Position numbers and translations under genes: made by a program
Part shown: in pieces, positions 56,504 through 64,000 of the stretch
Position numbering within the stretch: the first letter of the stretch is position 1
Layout: each line of letters opens with the position of its first letter
DNA from: Mycobacterium sp. M26
GTDB lineage: Bacteria; Actinomycetota; Actinomycetes; Mycobacteriales; Mycobacteriaceae
Assembly: GCF_001494595.1 (NCBI RefSeq)
Contig: NZ_LN929908.1
Location: 1,277,716 to 1,341,715, forward strand
Direction: 5' to 3'
DNA: 64,000 nt
The notes under the pieces: model-generated
What the model was told of the DNA's origin: nothing
Seen by the model: only the letters and a program-made list of their open reading frames with translations
The model's database searches: none

Positions 56504-57760
56504 TCAGACGACGATCTTGCTCCGGTGCCATTCGGCGATCGTGTCGGCGTCGTAGCCGAGTTCGGCCAGGACATCGTCGGTGTGCTCGCCGAGCAGGGGA
56601 GCGCCGGTGATCTCGGGCTGGAACGCCGAGAACTTCACCGGGCTGCCTACAGTCAGATAGTTTCCGCGGCCCTTCTGATCCACCTCGACAACGGTTCCGC
56701 TCGCGCGCAGCGCGGGATCCTCGGCGATCTCTTTCATGCTCAGGACCGGCGCGCATGGCACCTCGAAGGTGCGCAGGATGTCGACCGCCTCGAACTTGGT
56801 TTTGTCGGCCAGCCATGACTCGATCTCGGCGAAGATATCGAAGATCTTGTCCTGGCGGGCGCGCGCGGTGTTGTATTCGGGGTCATCGGCCCACTCTGGC
56901 CTGCCGATTGCGGCCGCGGTGCGGGCCCAGTTCTGTTCCTGGATGGTGAAGTAGATGTAGGCGTTCGGATCGGTTTGCCACCCTTTGCATTTGAGCACCC
57001 AGCCGGGCTGGCCGCCGCCGCCGGCGTTGCCGCCGCGGGGGACCACATCACCGAACTCGCCGTGGGGATACTGCGGGTACTCCTCCAGGTAGCCAACCCG
57101 GTCCAGGCGCTGCTGGTCGCGCAGCTTGACCCTGCAGAGGTTCAGAACGGCGTCCTGCATCGACACCGAAACCTTCTGTCCCTTGCCGGTCTTGTCCCGG
57201 GCGATCAGCGCGGTGAGGATACCGATCAGCAGATGCATGCCGGTGTTGCTGTCGCCGAGCGCCGCAGCGCTGATGGTCGGCGGGCCGTCCCAGAAGCCGG
57301 TGGTGGACGCAGCTCCGCCTGCGCACTGGGCGACGTTCTCGTAGACCTTGAGGTCGTTCCACGGTGATTCGTCGTTGAACCCTTTGACCGAGCCGAAGAT
57401 CAGCCGCGGGTTCCATTCCTGCAGCGTCTCCCACGACAGACCCATCCGGTCCATTGCGCCGGGCGCGAAGTTCTCGACCAGGACGTCGGCCTGGCGAACC
57501 AGCTTCTCCATCACCTCCCGGCCCTGGGGCGACTTGGTGTCGATGGCCAGCGACCGCTTATTGCTGTTGAGCATGGTGAAGTACAGGGCGTCGACGTCGG
57601 GGATGTCACGAAGTTGATTGCGTGTCACATCACCCCCGCTGGTGCGCTCGACCTTGAGCACATCGGCGCCGAACCAGGCCAGCATCTGAGTGCAGGCGGG
57701 ACCCGCCTGCACGCCGGTGAAGTCGATCACCTTGATCCCTGACAGCGGCTTCGTATCCAT
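56504..57760 (-). CDS. frc: Formyl-CoA:oxalate CoA-transferase
   Basis: 418 residues, class III CoA-transferase. The sequence follows the Oxalobacter enzyme closely: [56 protein letters not shown] and LGDSNTGMH, whose Asp (D170, D169 in Oxalobacter) forms the acyl intermediates, plus the glycine loop [12 protein letters not shown]. It moves CoA from formyl-CoA to oxalate, feeding the decarboxylase encoded at 60226. ATG 57760 with GAGGAAGGA upstream matches the family start. Divergent from gntR with a GTATAC-cored site 40 bp upstream. Confidence 0.96.
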   Translation of the reverse strand: MDTKPLSGIKVIDFTGVQAGPACTQMLAWFGADVLKVERTSGGDVTRNQLRDIPDVDALYFTMLNSNKRSLAIDTKSPQGREVMEKLVRQADVLVENFAPGAMDRMGLSWETLQEWNPRLIFGSVKGFNDESPWNDLKVYENVAQCAGGAASTTGFWDGPPTISAAALGDSNTGMHLLIGILTALIARDKTGKGQKVSVSMQDAVLNLCRVKLRDQQRLDRVGYLEEYPQYPHGEFGDVVPRGGNAGGGGQPGWVLKCKGWQTDPNAYIYFTIQEQNWARTAAAIGRPEWADDPEYNTARARQDKIFDIFAEIESWLADKTKFEAVDILRTFEVPCAPVLSMKEIAEDPALRASGTVVEVDQKGRGNYLTVGSPVKFSAFQPEITGAPLLGEHTDDVLAELGYDADTIAEWHRSKIVV

Positions 57761-57799
57761 GACGATGTTCCTTCCTCGAGGCCGGGCTAACGGCATACT

Positions 57800-57813
57800 G
57801 TCGACTGTATACA
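57800..57813. promoter_or_regulatory. GntR-type site upstream of frc
   Basis: GTCGACTGTATACA; the core TGTATACA (57806-57813) is a perfect palindrome. The 13 bases GTCGACTGTATAC recur at 57947-57959. Confidence 0.6.
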
Positions 57814-57946
57814 ATTGCAAAGATGAACAACAATGCGGTGTGACGTGATTAACTCTGCAACCCCCTCCGCTTTTGCTTGATGCAAAGGTGATTCGCTCCG
57901 CGGTGACCTTTTCGCCGGGCTCGCGACACGCTCTGGGGGAGAGCTG

Positions 57947-57959
57947 GTCGACTGTATAC
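57947..57959. promoter_or_regulatory. GntR-type site upstream of gntR
   Basis: GTCGACTGTATAC, identical to 57800-57812, ending 8 bp before the gntR start codon, where a bound repressor would block its own transcription. Confidence 0.6.
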
Positions 57960-57967
57960 TGTGGCCC

Positions 57968-58645
57968 ATGGTTCGAACTGTGCGCGCGCCACTGGAGCGC
58001 CCGGCAACCCTGCGCCAGTCGGTCTACGACGCACTCGCGGAGATGATCGTGACCCGCGAACTGTCACCGGGTGAGCACCTGGTCGAGCAAGAGCTTGCAT
58101 CGCAGCTCGGTGTCAGCAGGCAGCCCGTTCGGGAGGCGCTGCACCGCCTGCAGAACGAGGGTTTTGTCGAATTACGGCCAGCCCAGGGCGCTTTCGTGCA
58201 CGTTCCCACCGACGCCGAGGCCGATGATTTGTTGGCTGTGCGCTCCCTGCTCGAGGCAGAGTCGGCCAGGCTGGCCGCCCGGCAGGCGACCGCCGAACAT
58301 GTCGAGCGTCTGCAGGAGTTGCAGCGTGCCGGAGAGAAAGCCCTCGCAAAGGACGACCAGGAAGCTCTGGTCGCCGCCAACGCCGCCCTGCACGACTATG
58401 TGGTGGCCATGGCCGGCAACTCTGTGCTGGCCGATCTCATCGCCTCCGTCGAGCGCCGGGTGCGCTGGTATTACTCACCCATTGCGCGCAGCCGCGGCAA
58501 GGACTCCTGGGACGAGCACGCCGAATTGATCGACGCGATCGCGCGCCGCAACAGCCGGCGGGCCGGTGATCTGATGCGCCGCCATACCGAACGCACCCGA
58601 GAGATCTACCATCGCCGTCGTCAGGACGCTGAACACGCCGGGTGA
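57968..58645 (+). CDS. GntR-family (FCD/FadR-type) regulator of oxalate genes
   Basis: 225 residues. N-terminal winged helix with [32 protein letters not shown] and [13 protein letters not shown] (about 15-80), then an FCD effector domain (about 88-215) with its conserved [16 protein letters not shown] and HAELIDAI segments providing metal/ligand residues. Acid-binding FCD regulators are usual for carboxylate catabolism; oxalate, oxalyl-CoA or formyl-CoA are candidate ligands by context. ATG 57968 gives the conserved N terminus. It sits between frc (divergent) and the transporter gene. Confidence 0.9.
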   Translation: MVRTVRAPLERPATLRQSVYDALAEMIVTRELSPGEHLVEQELASQLGVSRQPVREALHRLQNEGFVELRPAQGAFVHVPTDAEADDLLAVRSLLEAESARLAARQATAEHVERLQELQRAGEKALAKDDQEALVAANAALHDYVVAMAGNSVLADLIASVERRVRWYYSPIARSRGKDSWDEHAELIDAIARRNSRRAGDLMRRHTERTREIYHRRRQDAEHAG

Positions 58646-58743
58646 CGTGAGTCCCGTTCATCCGAACGGATGACAGCGTGTCGTCCGCTGGATCGTCCGT
58701 TTACCCGAAAGACACCACGCCTCTCTAGCTGAACACTTTTTGT

Positions 58744-58759
58744 ATACGGAATACCGTAT
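58744..58759. promoter_or_regulatory. GntR-type site upstream of transporter-oxc-synthetase operon
   Basis: ATACGG-AATA-CCGTAT is a perfect inverted repeat, and it overlaps a third GTATAC core (58742-58747). It lies 29 bp before the start of the transporter gene. Confidence 0.6.
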
Positions 58760-58788
58760 GCATCTGAATCGCTGGAGAGAGAGGCATC

Positions 58789-60192
58789 ATGTCCGCAGCG
58801 ACCGCAACTTATCGCGAGATCATCGACGCGAAGGGCCGCGTCTACCGGGTCGGGGAAACCGACCGCGACATCCTTGGCAGATCCCGAGCCTCGATGGTCT
58901 GGCTGCCGTGGATCGCCACCATGGCTGTCAGTGTGTTCGAATTCGGCTTCGGCGCGGCAGAGGGCACTCTCGAGCAGGCGCATGGCTGGAGCCTGTCGCA
59001 GACATTCTGGCTGCTGTCCGTATGGGCGATGTTCCAGGCGGCCGTCGGCTTCCCGACCGGCTGGCTACGCGAAAAGGGGATCGTGTCGGCTCGCACGGCC
59101 ATGCTGGCCGGCGCTGTGCTCTCAGGCATCGGCTTCTTCAGCATCGCCCACAGCAGCAACCTGGCCATCGCCTACCTTGGCTTCGCTGTCTGCGGCGGCA
59201 CCGGGGTCGGCTTGGTCTATACGACGGGAATCAGCATCGTCGGCAAGTGGTACCCCGAGCGGCGGGGTGCCAAGACTGGCTTCGTCTGCAGCGGATTCGC
59301 CTACGGTGCAGTCCCGTTCATCTTCATCTTCAGCTACGCGCTGAGTCCGGACACCTACGTGTGGCTGCTGGACGCCGTGGGAGTGTTCATGCTTGTGGTC
59401 GTCGCCGCCTGCGGTGCGTTCTTCCGCGATCCGCCGAAGAACTGGTGGCCGGCGAACATCGACCCGCTGCAGTGGGCGGCCAGCAAGTCCGGCGCGCAGA
59501 GCCTGGCGAAGAACCCTCCCGCCTTCCGGCAGTACACCCCGCTGGAGGCGATCCGGACCGGAATGCTGCCCCTGATGTGGTTGTCGCTGGGTATCACCGC
59601 CGGCGTCTCCCTGTTCGGGATCAGCTACATGGTTCCGTTCGCCACAGATCTGGGCTTCGCTCCGATGATCGTGGCGATGGCGGCCGGCGTGCTGTCGGTC
59701 GTCAACGGAGTTGGCCGCGCGATCACGGGGTGGGTGTCGGACCGGATCGGACGCAAGCCGACTCTGCTGCTGGTGCTGGTGATCTCGGCCCTGGCCCTGA
59801 TCGGCCTGCTCTACGCCGGCAAAGCGGGCAACGAGATCGTGTTCCTATTCTTCGCCCTGCTGGTGGGATTCGGCGGTGGCGCCTTCTACCCGCTGTTCGC
59901 CGCCATCACCACCGACTACTTCGGCGAGAACAACAATGCCAGCAACTACGGGCTGGTCTACAGCTCCAAGCTGGTGGGCTCCGCCGTCGGGATCGGTGTC
60001 GGCTCGGCGATCATCGATGCCTGGGACTACTCCGGCGCGTATTGGATCGCCGCGCTGAGCGCTCTGGTCTCCGCCGGGATTGCTGCGCTGCTGCGTCAGC
60101 CGGGTCGTCCGGGCCCGACGGAACGACCGCATTCTCCGACCGCAGGCCGCCTCGCCGGCGCACAATCGGCTCTTGTACTCGCAGAGCGCTGA
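58789..60192 (+). CDS. OFA-family MFS transporter (oxalate:formate antiporter type)
   Basis: 467 residues with about twelve membrane segments. MFS motif SDRIGRKPTLLL after segment 8 and the first-half GWLREKG loop are present, and the N-terminal tail (about 35 residues) is polar. OFA proteins exchange oxalate for formate; placing next to frc and oxc supports that substrate pair here, though the Lys/Arg of the binding site was not checked. The ribosome site GGAGAGAGAGG precedes ATG 58789. oxc follows 33 bp later. Confidence 0.9.
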   Translation: MSAATATYREIIDAKGRVYRVGETDRDILGRSRASMVWLPWIATMAVSVFEFGFGAAEGTLEQAHGWSLSQTFWLLSVWAMFQAAVGFPTGWLREKGIVSARTAMLAGAVLSGIGFFSIAHSSNLAIAYLGFAVCGGTGVGLVYTTGISIVGKWYPERRGAKTGFVCSGFAYGAVPFIFIFSYALSPDTYVWLLDAVGVFMLVVVAACGAFFRDPPKNWWPANIDPLQWAASKSGAQSLAKNPPAFRQYTPLEAIRTGMLPLMWLSLGITAGVSLFGISYMVPFATDLGFAPMIVAMAAGVLSVVNGVGRAITGWVSDRIGRKPTLLLVLVISALALIGLLYAGKAGNEIVFLFFALLVGFGGGAFYPLFAAITTDYFGENNNASNYGLVYSSKLVGSAVGIGVGSAIIDAWDYSGAYWIAALSALVSAGIAALLRQPGRPGPTERPHSPTAGRLAGAQSALVLAER

Positions 60193-60225
60193 CACGAATA
60201 CAACGGATAAGAAAGGGTTTACATC

Positions 60226-61935
60226 ATGATCTCCACACCAGAACCCGGCGCTCTGACCGACGGCATTCATCTGGTCGTCGACGCGCTCAAGCTCAACGAC
60301 GTGCAGACGATCTATGGGGTGGTCGGCATTCCGATCACGGACCTGGCCCGCCTCGCGCAGAAGTCCGGCATCCGGTACATCGGGTTCAGGCACGAGAGCG
60401 ACGCGGGGCACGCGGCGGCCGCGGCCGGGTTCCTCACCGGACGGCCTGGCATCTGCCTGACGGTGTCGGCTCCCGGCTTTCTCAACGGACTGGTGGCGCT
60501 GGCCAACGCCACGACGAACTGCTTTCCGATGGTTCAGATCTCGGGCTCCAGTGAGCGTCACATCGTCGATCTTCAGCGTGGCGACTACGAAGAGATGGAC
60601 CAACTCGCGGTGGCAAAGCCATTGGTCAAGGCGGCCTACCGGGTGTCGCGGGCCGAGGACATCGGCCGCGGCATCGCGCGGGCGATCCGCACCGCGGTGT
60701 CGGGCCGTCCCGGCGGGGTCTACCTCGACATCCCCGCCGCGGTGCTCGGTGAGGTCCTCGATGCGCAGCAGGCCGCCTCGACGGTGTGGCGGGTTACCGA
60801 CCCGGCGCCGCGGCAGTGGGCCGACCCGCAAGCAGTCGATCGCGCGATCGACCTGCTGGCCGGCGCCGAACGCCCGCTCATCGTGCTGGGCAAGGGGGCC
60901 GCCTATGCGCAGGCCGACGAGTCCATCCGCGAGTTCGTCGAGACTACCGGCGTGCCGTATCTGCCCATGTCGATGGCCAAAGGGCTGCTGCCCGACGATC
61001 ACCCGCAGTCGGTGGCGGCTGCCCGGTCGGTGGCCCTGCGCAGAGCCGACGTGGTGATGCTGGTCGGTGCCCGGCTGAATTGGCTTCTTGGACATGGCGA
61101 ATCGCCGACGTGGAGTCCGGATGTCAAGTTCATCCAGGTCGACATCGCCGGCACCGAAATGGACAGCAATCAGCCCGTCGCGGCCCCGCTGGTTGGCGAC
61201 GTCGGGTCGGTGATGGCGGCTCTCATCGAGCGGAACAAGCCGGGTCGGATCGCGGTCCCGGCGCCGTGGCGCGATGAACTTGCAACCAGGGTGGCGCAGA
61301 ACGTCGCCAAGATGACCGACCGCCTCGCAGCGGCCCAGACCGCCCAGCCGATGAAGTTTCTCGGCGCCCTGCAGGAGATCCACCACGTCATTCGCGAAGA
61401 CCCCCGCATCTATCTGGTGAACGAGGGCGCCAACGCACTTGACCTGACGCGCAACACGATCGGCATGCAGGTGCCGCGGCACCGGTTGGACAGTGGAACC
61501 TGGGGGGTGATGGGTATCGGGATGGGCTACGCCATCGCCGCGGCCGTGGAGACCGGCGAGCCGGTCATCGCGGTCGAAGGCGACAGCGCCTTCGGGTTCA
61601 GCGCCATGGAGCTGGAGACGATCTGCCGGTACAACCTGCCGATCGTCACGGTGGTCCTCAACAACAGCGGCGTCTATCGCGGCGACGATGTCTCCGGCTC
61701 GGGCGACCCGGCGCCTACCGCCCTGCGGGCTCGTCACGACGTGATGATCGAGGCGTTCGGCGGCAACGGATATCGGGCCAGCACACCTGCCGAGGTGGGC
61801 GCCTTCCTACGAGAGGCCCTGTCGGCCGGTGGGCCCGCGCTGATCGACTGTGTGATCGACCCGACGGACGGCACCGAGAGCGGCAACATCACCCATCTGA
61901 ATCCCAAGGGCATCACAGTTCAGGAGCGGTCATGA
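60226..61935 (+). CDS. oxc: Oxalyl-CoA decarboxylase
   Basis: 569 residues, thiamine-diphosphate enzyme. VVGIPITDLARLAQ, FRHESDAGHAAAAAG (activating Glu), LTVSAPGFLNG, IVDLQRGDYEEMDQ and the ThDP motif EGDSAFGFSAMELETICRYN-like region near 445-465 all follow the Oxalobacter enzyme. It splits oxalyl-CoA to formyl-CoA and CO2. AGAAAGG lies before ATG 60226. Its stop overlaps the synthetase start in ATGA, showing coupling. Confidence 0.97.
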   Translation: MISTPEPGALTDGIHLVVDALKLNDVQTIYGVVGIPITDLARLAQKSGIRYIGFRHESDAGHAAAAAGFLTGRPGICLTVSAPGFLNGLVALANATTNCFPMVQISGSSERHIVDLQRGDYEEMDQLAVAKPLVKAAYRVSRAEDIGRGIARAIRTAVSGRPGGVYLDIPAAVLGEVLDAQQAASTVWRVTDPAPRQWADPQAVDRAIDLLAGAERPLIVLGKGAAYAQADESIREFVETTGVPYLPMSMAKGLLPDDHPQSVAAARSVALRRADVVMLVGARLNWLLGHGESPTWSPDVKFIQVDIAGTEMDSNQPVAAPLVGDVGSVMAALIERNKPGRIAVPAPWRDELATRVAQNVAKMTDRLAAAQTAQPMKFLGALQEIHHVIREDPRIYLVNEGANALDLTRNTIGMQVPRHRLDSGTWGVMGIGMGYAIAAAVETGEPVIAVEGDSAFGFSAMELETICRYNLPIVTVVLNNSGVYRGDDVSGSGDPAPTALRARHDVMIEAFGGNGYRASTPAEVGAFLREALSAGGPALIDCVIDPTDGTESGNITHLNPKGITVQERS

Positions 61936-63422
61936 CCACTCAGAGATGGCTCGGCCACGTCATTGACGAAATTGCCTTGGCTGCACCGGATTCGACTGCC
62001 TTGATCATCAGCGCCGAGCGTCGACGGATCAGCTACGGTGAGCTGGCCGACATGGTCGTCACCGAATGCCAACGATTGCAACGGTCCCCACTTCAACCCG
62101 GCGATGTCGTGGCACTGCAGGCATCGAACTGCCTCGCATTCGTTGTGGGACTGCTTGCCGCGGCACGGGCCGGCCTCGTCATCGCGCCGTTCGACCCAGC
62201 CCTGCCGGATGCCGAAAGGCGTGCGCGGGCCGAGATGGCGCATGTCCGAGTCACCCTCGTCGACGGCCACCAGAAATCTCTTGGCGGGGATCCTGCCTGG
62301 CTGCTCGAGTCGGACGGGATCAGTATCGACGGCACGCCACGCACGTACGACGAACCGCTACCCGGGCTCACTGCTGGCGATGCGTTGCTGATGTTCACCT
62401 CCGGCACCACCGGAACCCCCAAGATGGTGCCCTGGACGCACGACAACATCAGGTCGTCGGTCACTGGCATCGTGGGCGCGTACCGACTCGGACGCGCCGA
62501 CGCCACCGTGGCCGTGATGCCGTTGTTCCACGGGCACGGGCTCATTGCCGGCTTGCTCGCCCCGCTGGCCAGCGGTGGCCGGATCCTGCTTCCGGCCCGC
62601 GGCAGGTTTTCTGCGAGCACGTTCTGGGACGACATGAACACCGTCGAAGCCACGTGGTACACCGCTGCGCCCACCATCCACCGGATCGTGCTCGACCGGG
62701 CCGGCGCCGAGCTGACCCCCGCCTCGCGGGACCGGCTGCGTTTCATCCGCAGCTGCAGCGCGCCCCTCTCGCCGGCGACGGCGCGACAGCTGGAGGAGAC
62801 GTTCGCAGCACCGCTGCTGGCGGCCTACGGGATGACCGAGGCGACTCATCAGGCCAGCTCCGTGTTGGCGTCCCACGACGAGGCCGCCCGGTTGAACACC
62901 GTCGGGATGCCCACCGGCCTGTCGGTGCGGATCGCCGACGCCGACGGCAACAGCGTTCCGGCCGGGTCAACCGGGGAGATTTGGCTGTCGGGACCGACCA
63001 TCGTGCGCGGCTACCTGAACAACCCCGCCGCCACGGCCGGCACGTTCGTCGACGGCTGGCTACGCACCGGGGATCTGGGTGCGGTGAACGAAGACGGAAC
63101 GCTGAGCGTGAAGGGGCGCATCAAGGAACAGATCAATCGCGGCGGCGAGAAGATCTCCCCGGAGCACGTCGAGCAGGTTCTCGCCTCCCACCCGGACGTC
63201 GCACAGGCAGTGGTCTTCGGGATTCCCGACGCCCTCTACGGCGAGCGGGTTGCCGCCGTGGTCGTGACGCGTGATCACGCCGAACCCGATCTGGGCGCCT
63301 ACAGTGGCGGCCGGCTCGCCAGTTTCGAGATCCCCGAGCACATCACTTTCGCCGACGAGCTTCCGCTGACCGCCAAGGGCTCCGTCGATCGAGCCGCAGT
63401 CGCCCGGCAGTACGCCCAGTGA
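61932..63422 (+). CDS. Acyl-CoA synthetase, probable oxalyl-CoA synthetase
   Basis: 496 residues of the ANL superfamily. P-loop MFTSGTTGTPKMVPW near 155-169, YGMTEATHQ, the hinge GWLRTGDLG, KGRIKEQINRGGEKISP, and the catalytic Lys in PLTAKGSVDR. It resembles the AAE3/Pcs60 oxalyl-CoA synthetase group, and its coupling to oxc (4-bp overlap) supports oxalate as substrate. This would provide ATP-dependent entry of oxalate in addition to Frc. Other short carboxylates remain possible. Confidence 0.88.
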   Translation: MTTQRWLGHVIDEIALAAPDSTALIISAERRRISYGELADMVVTECQRLQRSPLQPGDVVALQASNCLAFVVGLLAAARAGLVIAPFDPALPDAERRARAEMAHVRVTLVDGHQKSLGGDPAWLLESDGISIDGTPRTYDEPLPGLTAGDALLMFTSGTTGTPKMVPWTHDNIRSSVTGIVGAYRLGRADATVAVMPLFHGHGLIAGLLAPLASGGRILLPARGRFSASTFWDDMNTVEATWYTAAPTIHRIVLDRAGAELTPASRDRLRFIRSCSAPLSPATARQLEETFAAPLLAAYGMTEATHQASSVLASHDEAARLNTVGMPTGLSVRIADADGNSVPAGSTGEIWLSGPTIVRGYLNNPAATAGTFVDGWLRTGDLGAVNEDGTLSVKGRIKEQINRGGEKISPEHVEQVLASHPDVAQAVVFGIPDALYGERVAAVVVTRDHAEPDLGAYSGGRLASFEIPEHITFADELPLTAKGSVDRAAVARQYAQ

Positions 63423-63437
63423 GGCCCCTGGAACAAA

Positions 63438-63465
63438 GTCAGGGGCCCTCGAAAGGGCCCCTGAC
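63438..63465. terminator. Bidirectional hairpin terminator between oxalate operon and tRNA-His
   Basis: Arms 63438-63449 and 63454-63465 form a perfect 12-bp stem with loop CGAA. On the minus strand it follows tRNA-His with a TTTGTT run; on the plus strand it follows the synthetase stop by 15 bp. Confidence 0.85.
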
Positions 63466-63470
63466 GTTGG

Positions 63471-63544
63471 GGTGGCTGACGGGACTCGAACCCGCGACAG
63501 CCAGGATCACAACCTGGTGCTCTACCAACTGAACTACAGCCACC
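63471..63544 (-). tRNA. tRNA-His (anticodon GTG)
   Basis: Minus strand. Acceptor GTGGCTG pairs with CAGCCAC, with the extra G(-1) at 63544 facing C73 at 63471, typical for tRNA-His. Anticodon GTG in the loop of CCAGGTTGTGATCCTGG; T arm GGTTCGAGTCC. CCA is encoded at 63468-63470. Confidence 0.97.
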
Positions 63545-63571
63545 ATTGCCGGGAAACCGGCGTCGTCGATA

Positions 63572-64000
63572 CTAGCCGCTTTCGCCCTCGACAACCGAAT
63601 CGGTATCGCCGACCGCGTCGATCGACGCCGCCGCGGCAGCGATCTCGCTGGTAGAAGGCCCCGGCTGGGGCACGAACGCCGTCTGCCGGTAGTACTTGAG
63701 CTCGCGGATCGATTCGCGGATGTCGGCAAGAGCCCGGTGCGCGAGCCCCTTCTCCGGCTGTCCGTAATAGATCTTCGGATACCAGCGCCGGCACAGTTCC
63801 TTGATCGAGCTGACGTCGATCATCCGGTAGTGCAGGTACTGGTCCAGCTTCGGCATGTCCCGCGCTATGAAACCGCGATCGGTGGCGATGGAATTCCCGG
63901 CCAGCGGGGCAGTCTTGGCGGCCGTGACGTGGGTACGGATGTAGTCCAGCACCAACTGTTCGGCCGCCGGCACGTCGATGGTCGACGCCCGTACCTCTTC
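63572..64000 (-). CDS. orn: Oligoribonuclease, 5' part outside window
   Basis: 143 C-terminal residues, open to the window edge. DEDDh exonuclease features: [34 protein letters not shown], and [17 protein letters not shown] with the last catalytic His/Asp. Orn degrades 2-5-mer RNAs and pGpG in the cytoplasm. The C-terminal tail after FVPQPGPS is Ala/Asp-rich and longer than in E. coli, as usual in mycobacteria. tRNA-His lies directly downstream. Confidence 0.94.
   Translation of the reverse strand, partial: EEVRASTIDVPAAEQLVLDYIRTHVTAAKTAPLAGNSIATDRGFIARDMPKLDQYLHYRMIDVSSIKELCRRWYPKIYYGQPEKGLAHRALADIRESIRELKYYRQTAFVPQPGPSTSEIAAAAASIDAVGDTDSVVEGESG

Overview
The window is high-GC DNA from a fast-growing mycobacterium (Mycolicibacterium-like). 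The evidence is a complete type I fatty acid synthase followed by acpS, an LdtMt2-type L,D-transpeptidase, a WS/DGAT wax ester/triacylglycerol synthase, a PE-PPE-domain protein, and close full-length similarity of many products to M. tuberculosis proteins as I remember them (no search was run). I see no mobile element, rRNA or CRISPR array.

Region 1 (1-22.4 kb) is a condensed hypoxia/dormancy block. Reading along the window it holds: an OtsB1-like trehalose-phosphatase/GH65 protein (Rv2006 type, cut by the window start), a tandem universal stress protein (USP; Rv2005c type), the DevS-type histidine kinase with its DevR regulator and upstream USP (Rv3134c-devR-devS order), PfkB, a phosphoribosyltransferase/erythromycin-esterase fusion (Rv2030c type), an SRPBCC protein, an Acg-type nitroreductase (Rv2032), an APH/P-loop kinase (Rv2004c type), a PEP synthase, an MgtA-like P-type ATPase, a WS/DGAT acyltransferase and an acyl-CoA dehydrogenase. 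In M. tuberculosis the counterparts lie in several separate DosR-regulon loci. Sequences resembling the DosR box lie in the control regions here, including an exact match upstream of the acyltransferase. The PEP synthase carries a 120-bp in-frame tandem duplication that doubles its phosphohistidine segment.

Region 2 (22.5-30 kb) has a ChaB/Rho-N small protein with a SigF-like promoter, an MFS transporter, a MerR regulator, a four-gene polyamine-type ABC importer operon, and a secreted DUF1906 protein. Region 3 (30-40 kb) is fas-acpS, preceded by a 495-bp non-coding control region. Region 4 (40-45 kb) carries a secreted PE-PPE hydrolase, an M20 peptidase, a beta-CASP metallo-beta-lactamase nuclease, Bcp and two very small genes. 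Region 5 (45.3-47.6 kb) is an arsenic resistance cluster (arsC, ACR3 pump, ArsI/CadI, divergent ArsR). Region 6 (47.6-54 kb) has an overlapping operon of an APC permease and two FAD-linked oxidases, a ferritin-like diiron protein and a rhamnosyl-O-methyltransferase-like enzyme. Region 7 (54-56.5 kb) has tRNA-Lys, ldtB, a small methyltransferase and a broken partial copy of ldtB.

Region 8 (56.5-63.4 kb) is a complete oxalate catabolic island: formyl-CoA:oxalate CoA-transferase, a GntR/FCD regulator, an OFA-family transporter, oxalyl-CoA decarboxylase and an acyl-CoA synthetase likely to be oxalyl-CoA synthetase. GTATAC-cored sites sit in front of all three transcription units. The window ends with tRNA-His and the 3' part of orn.
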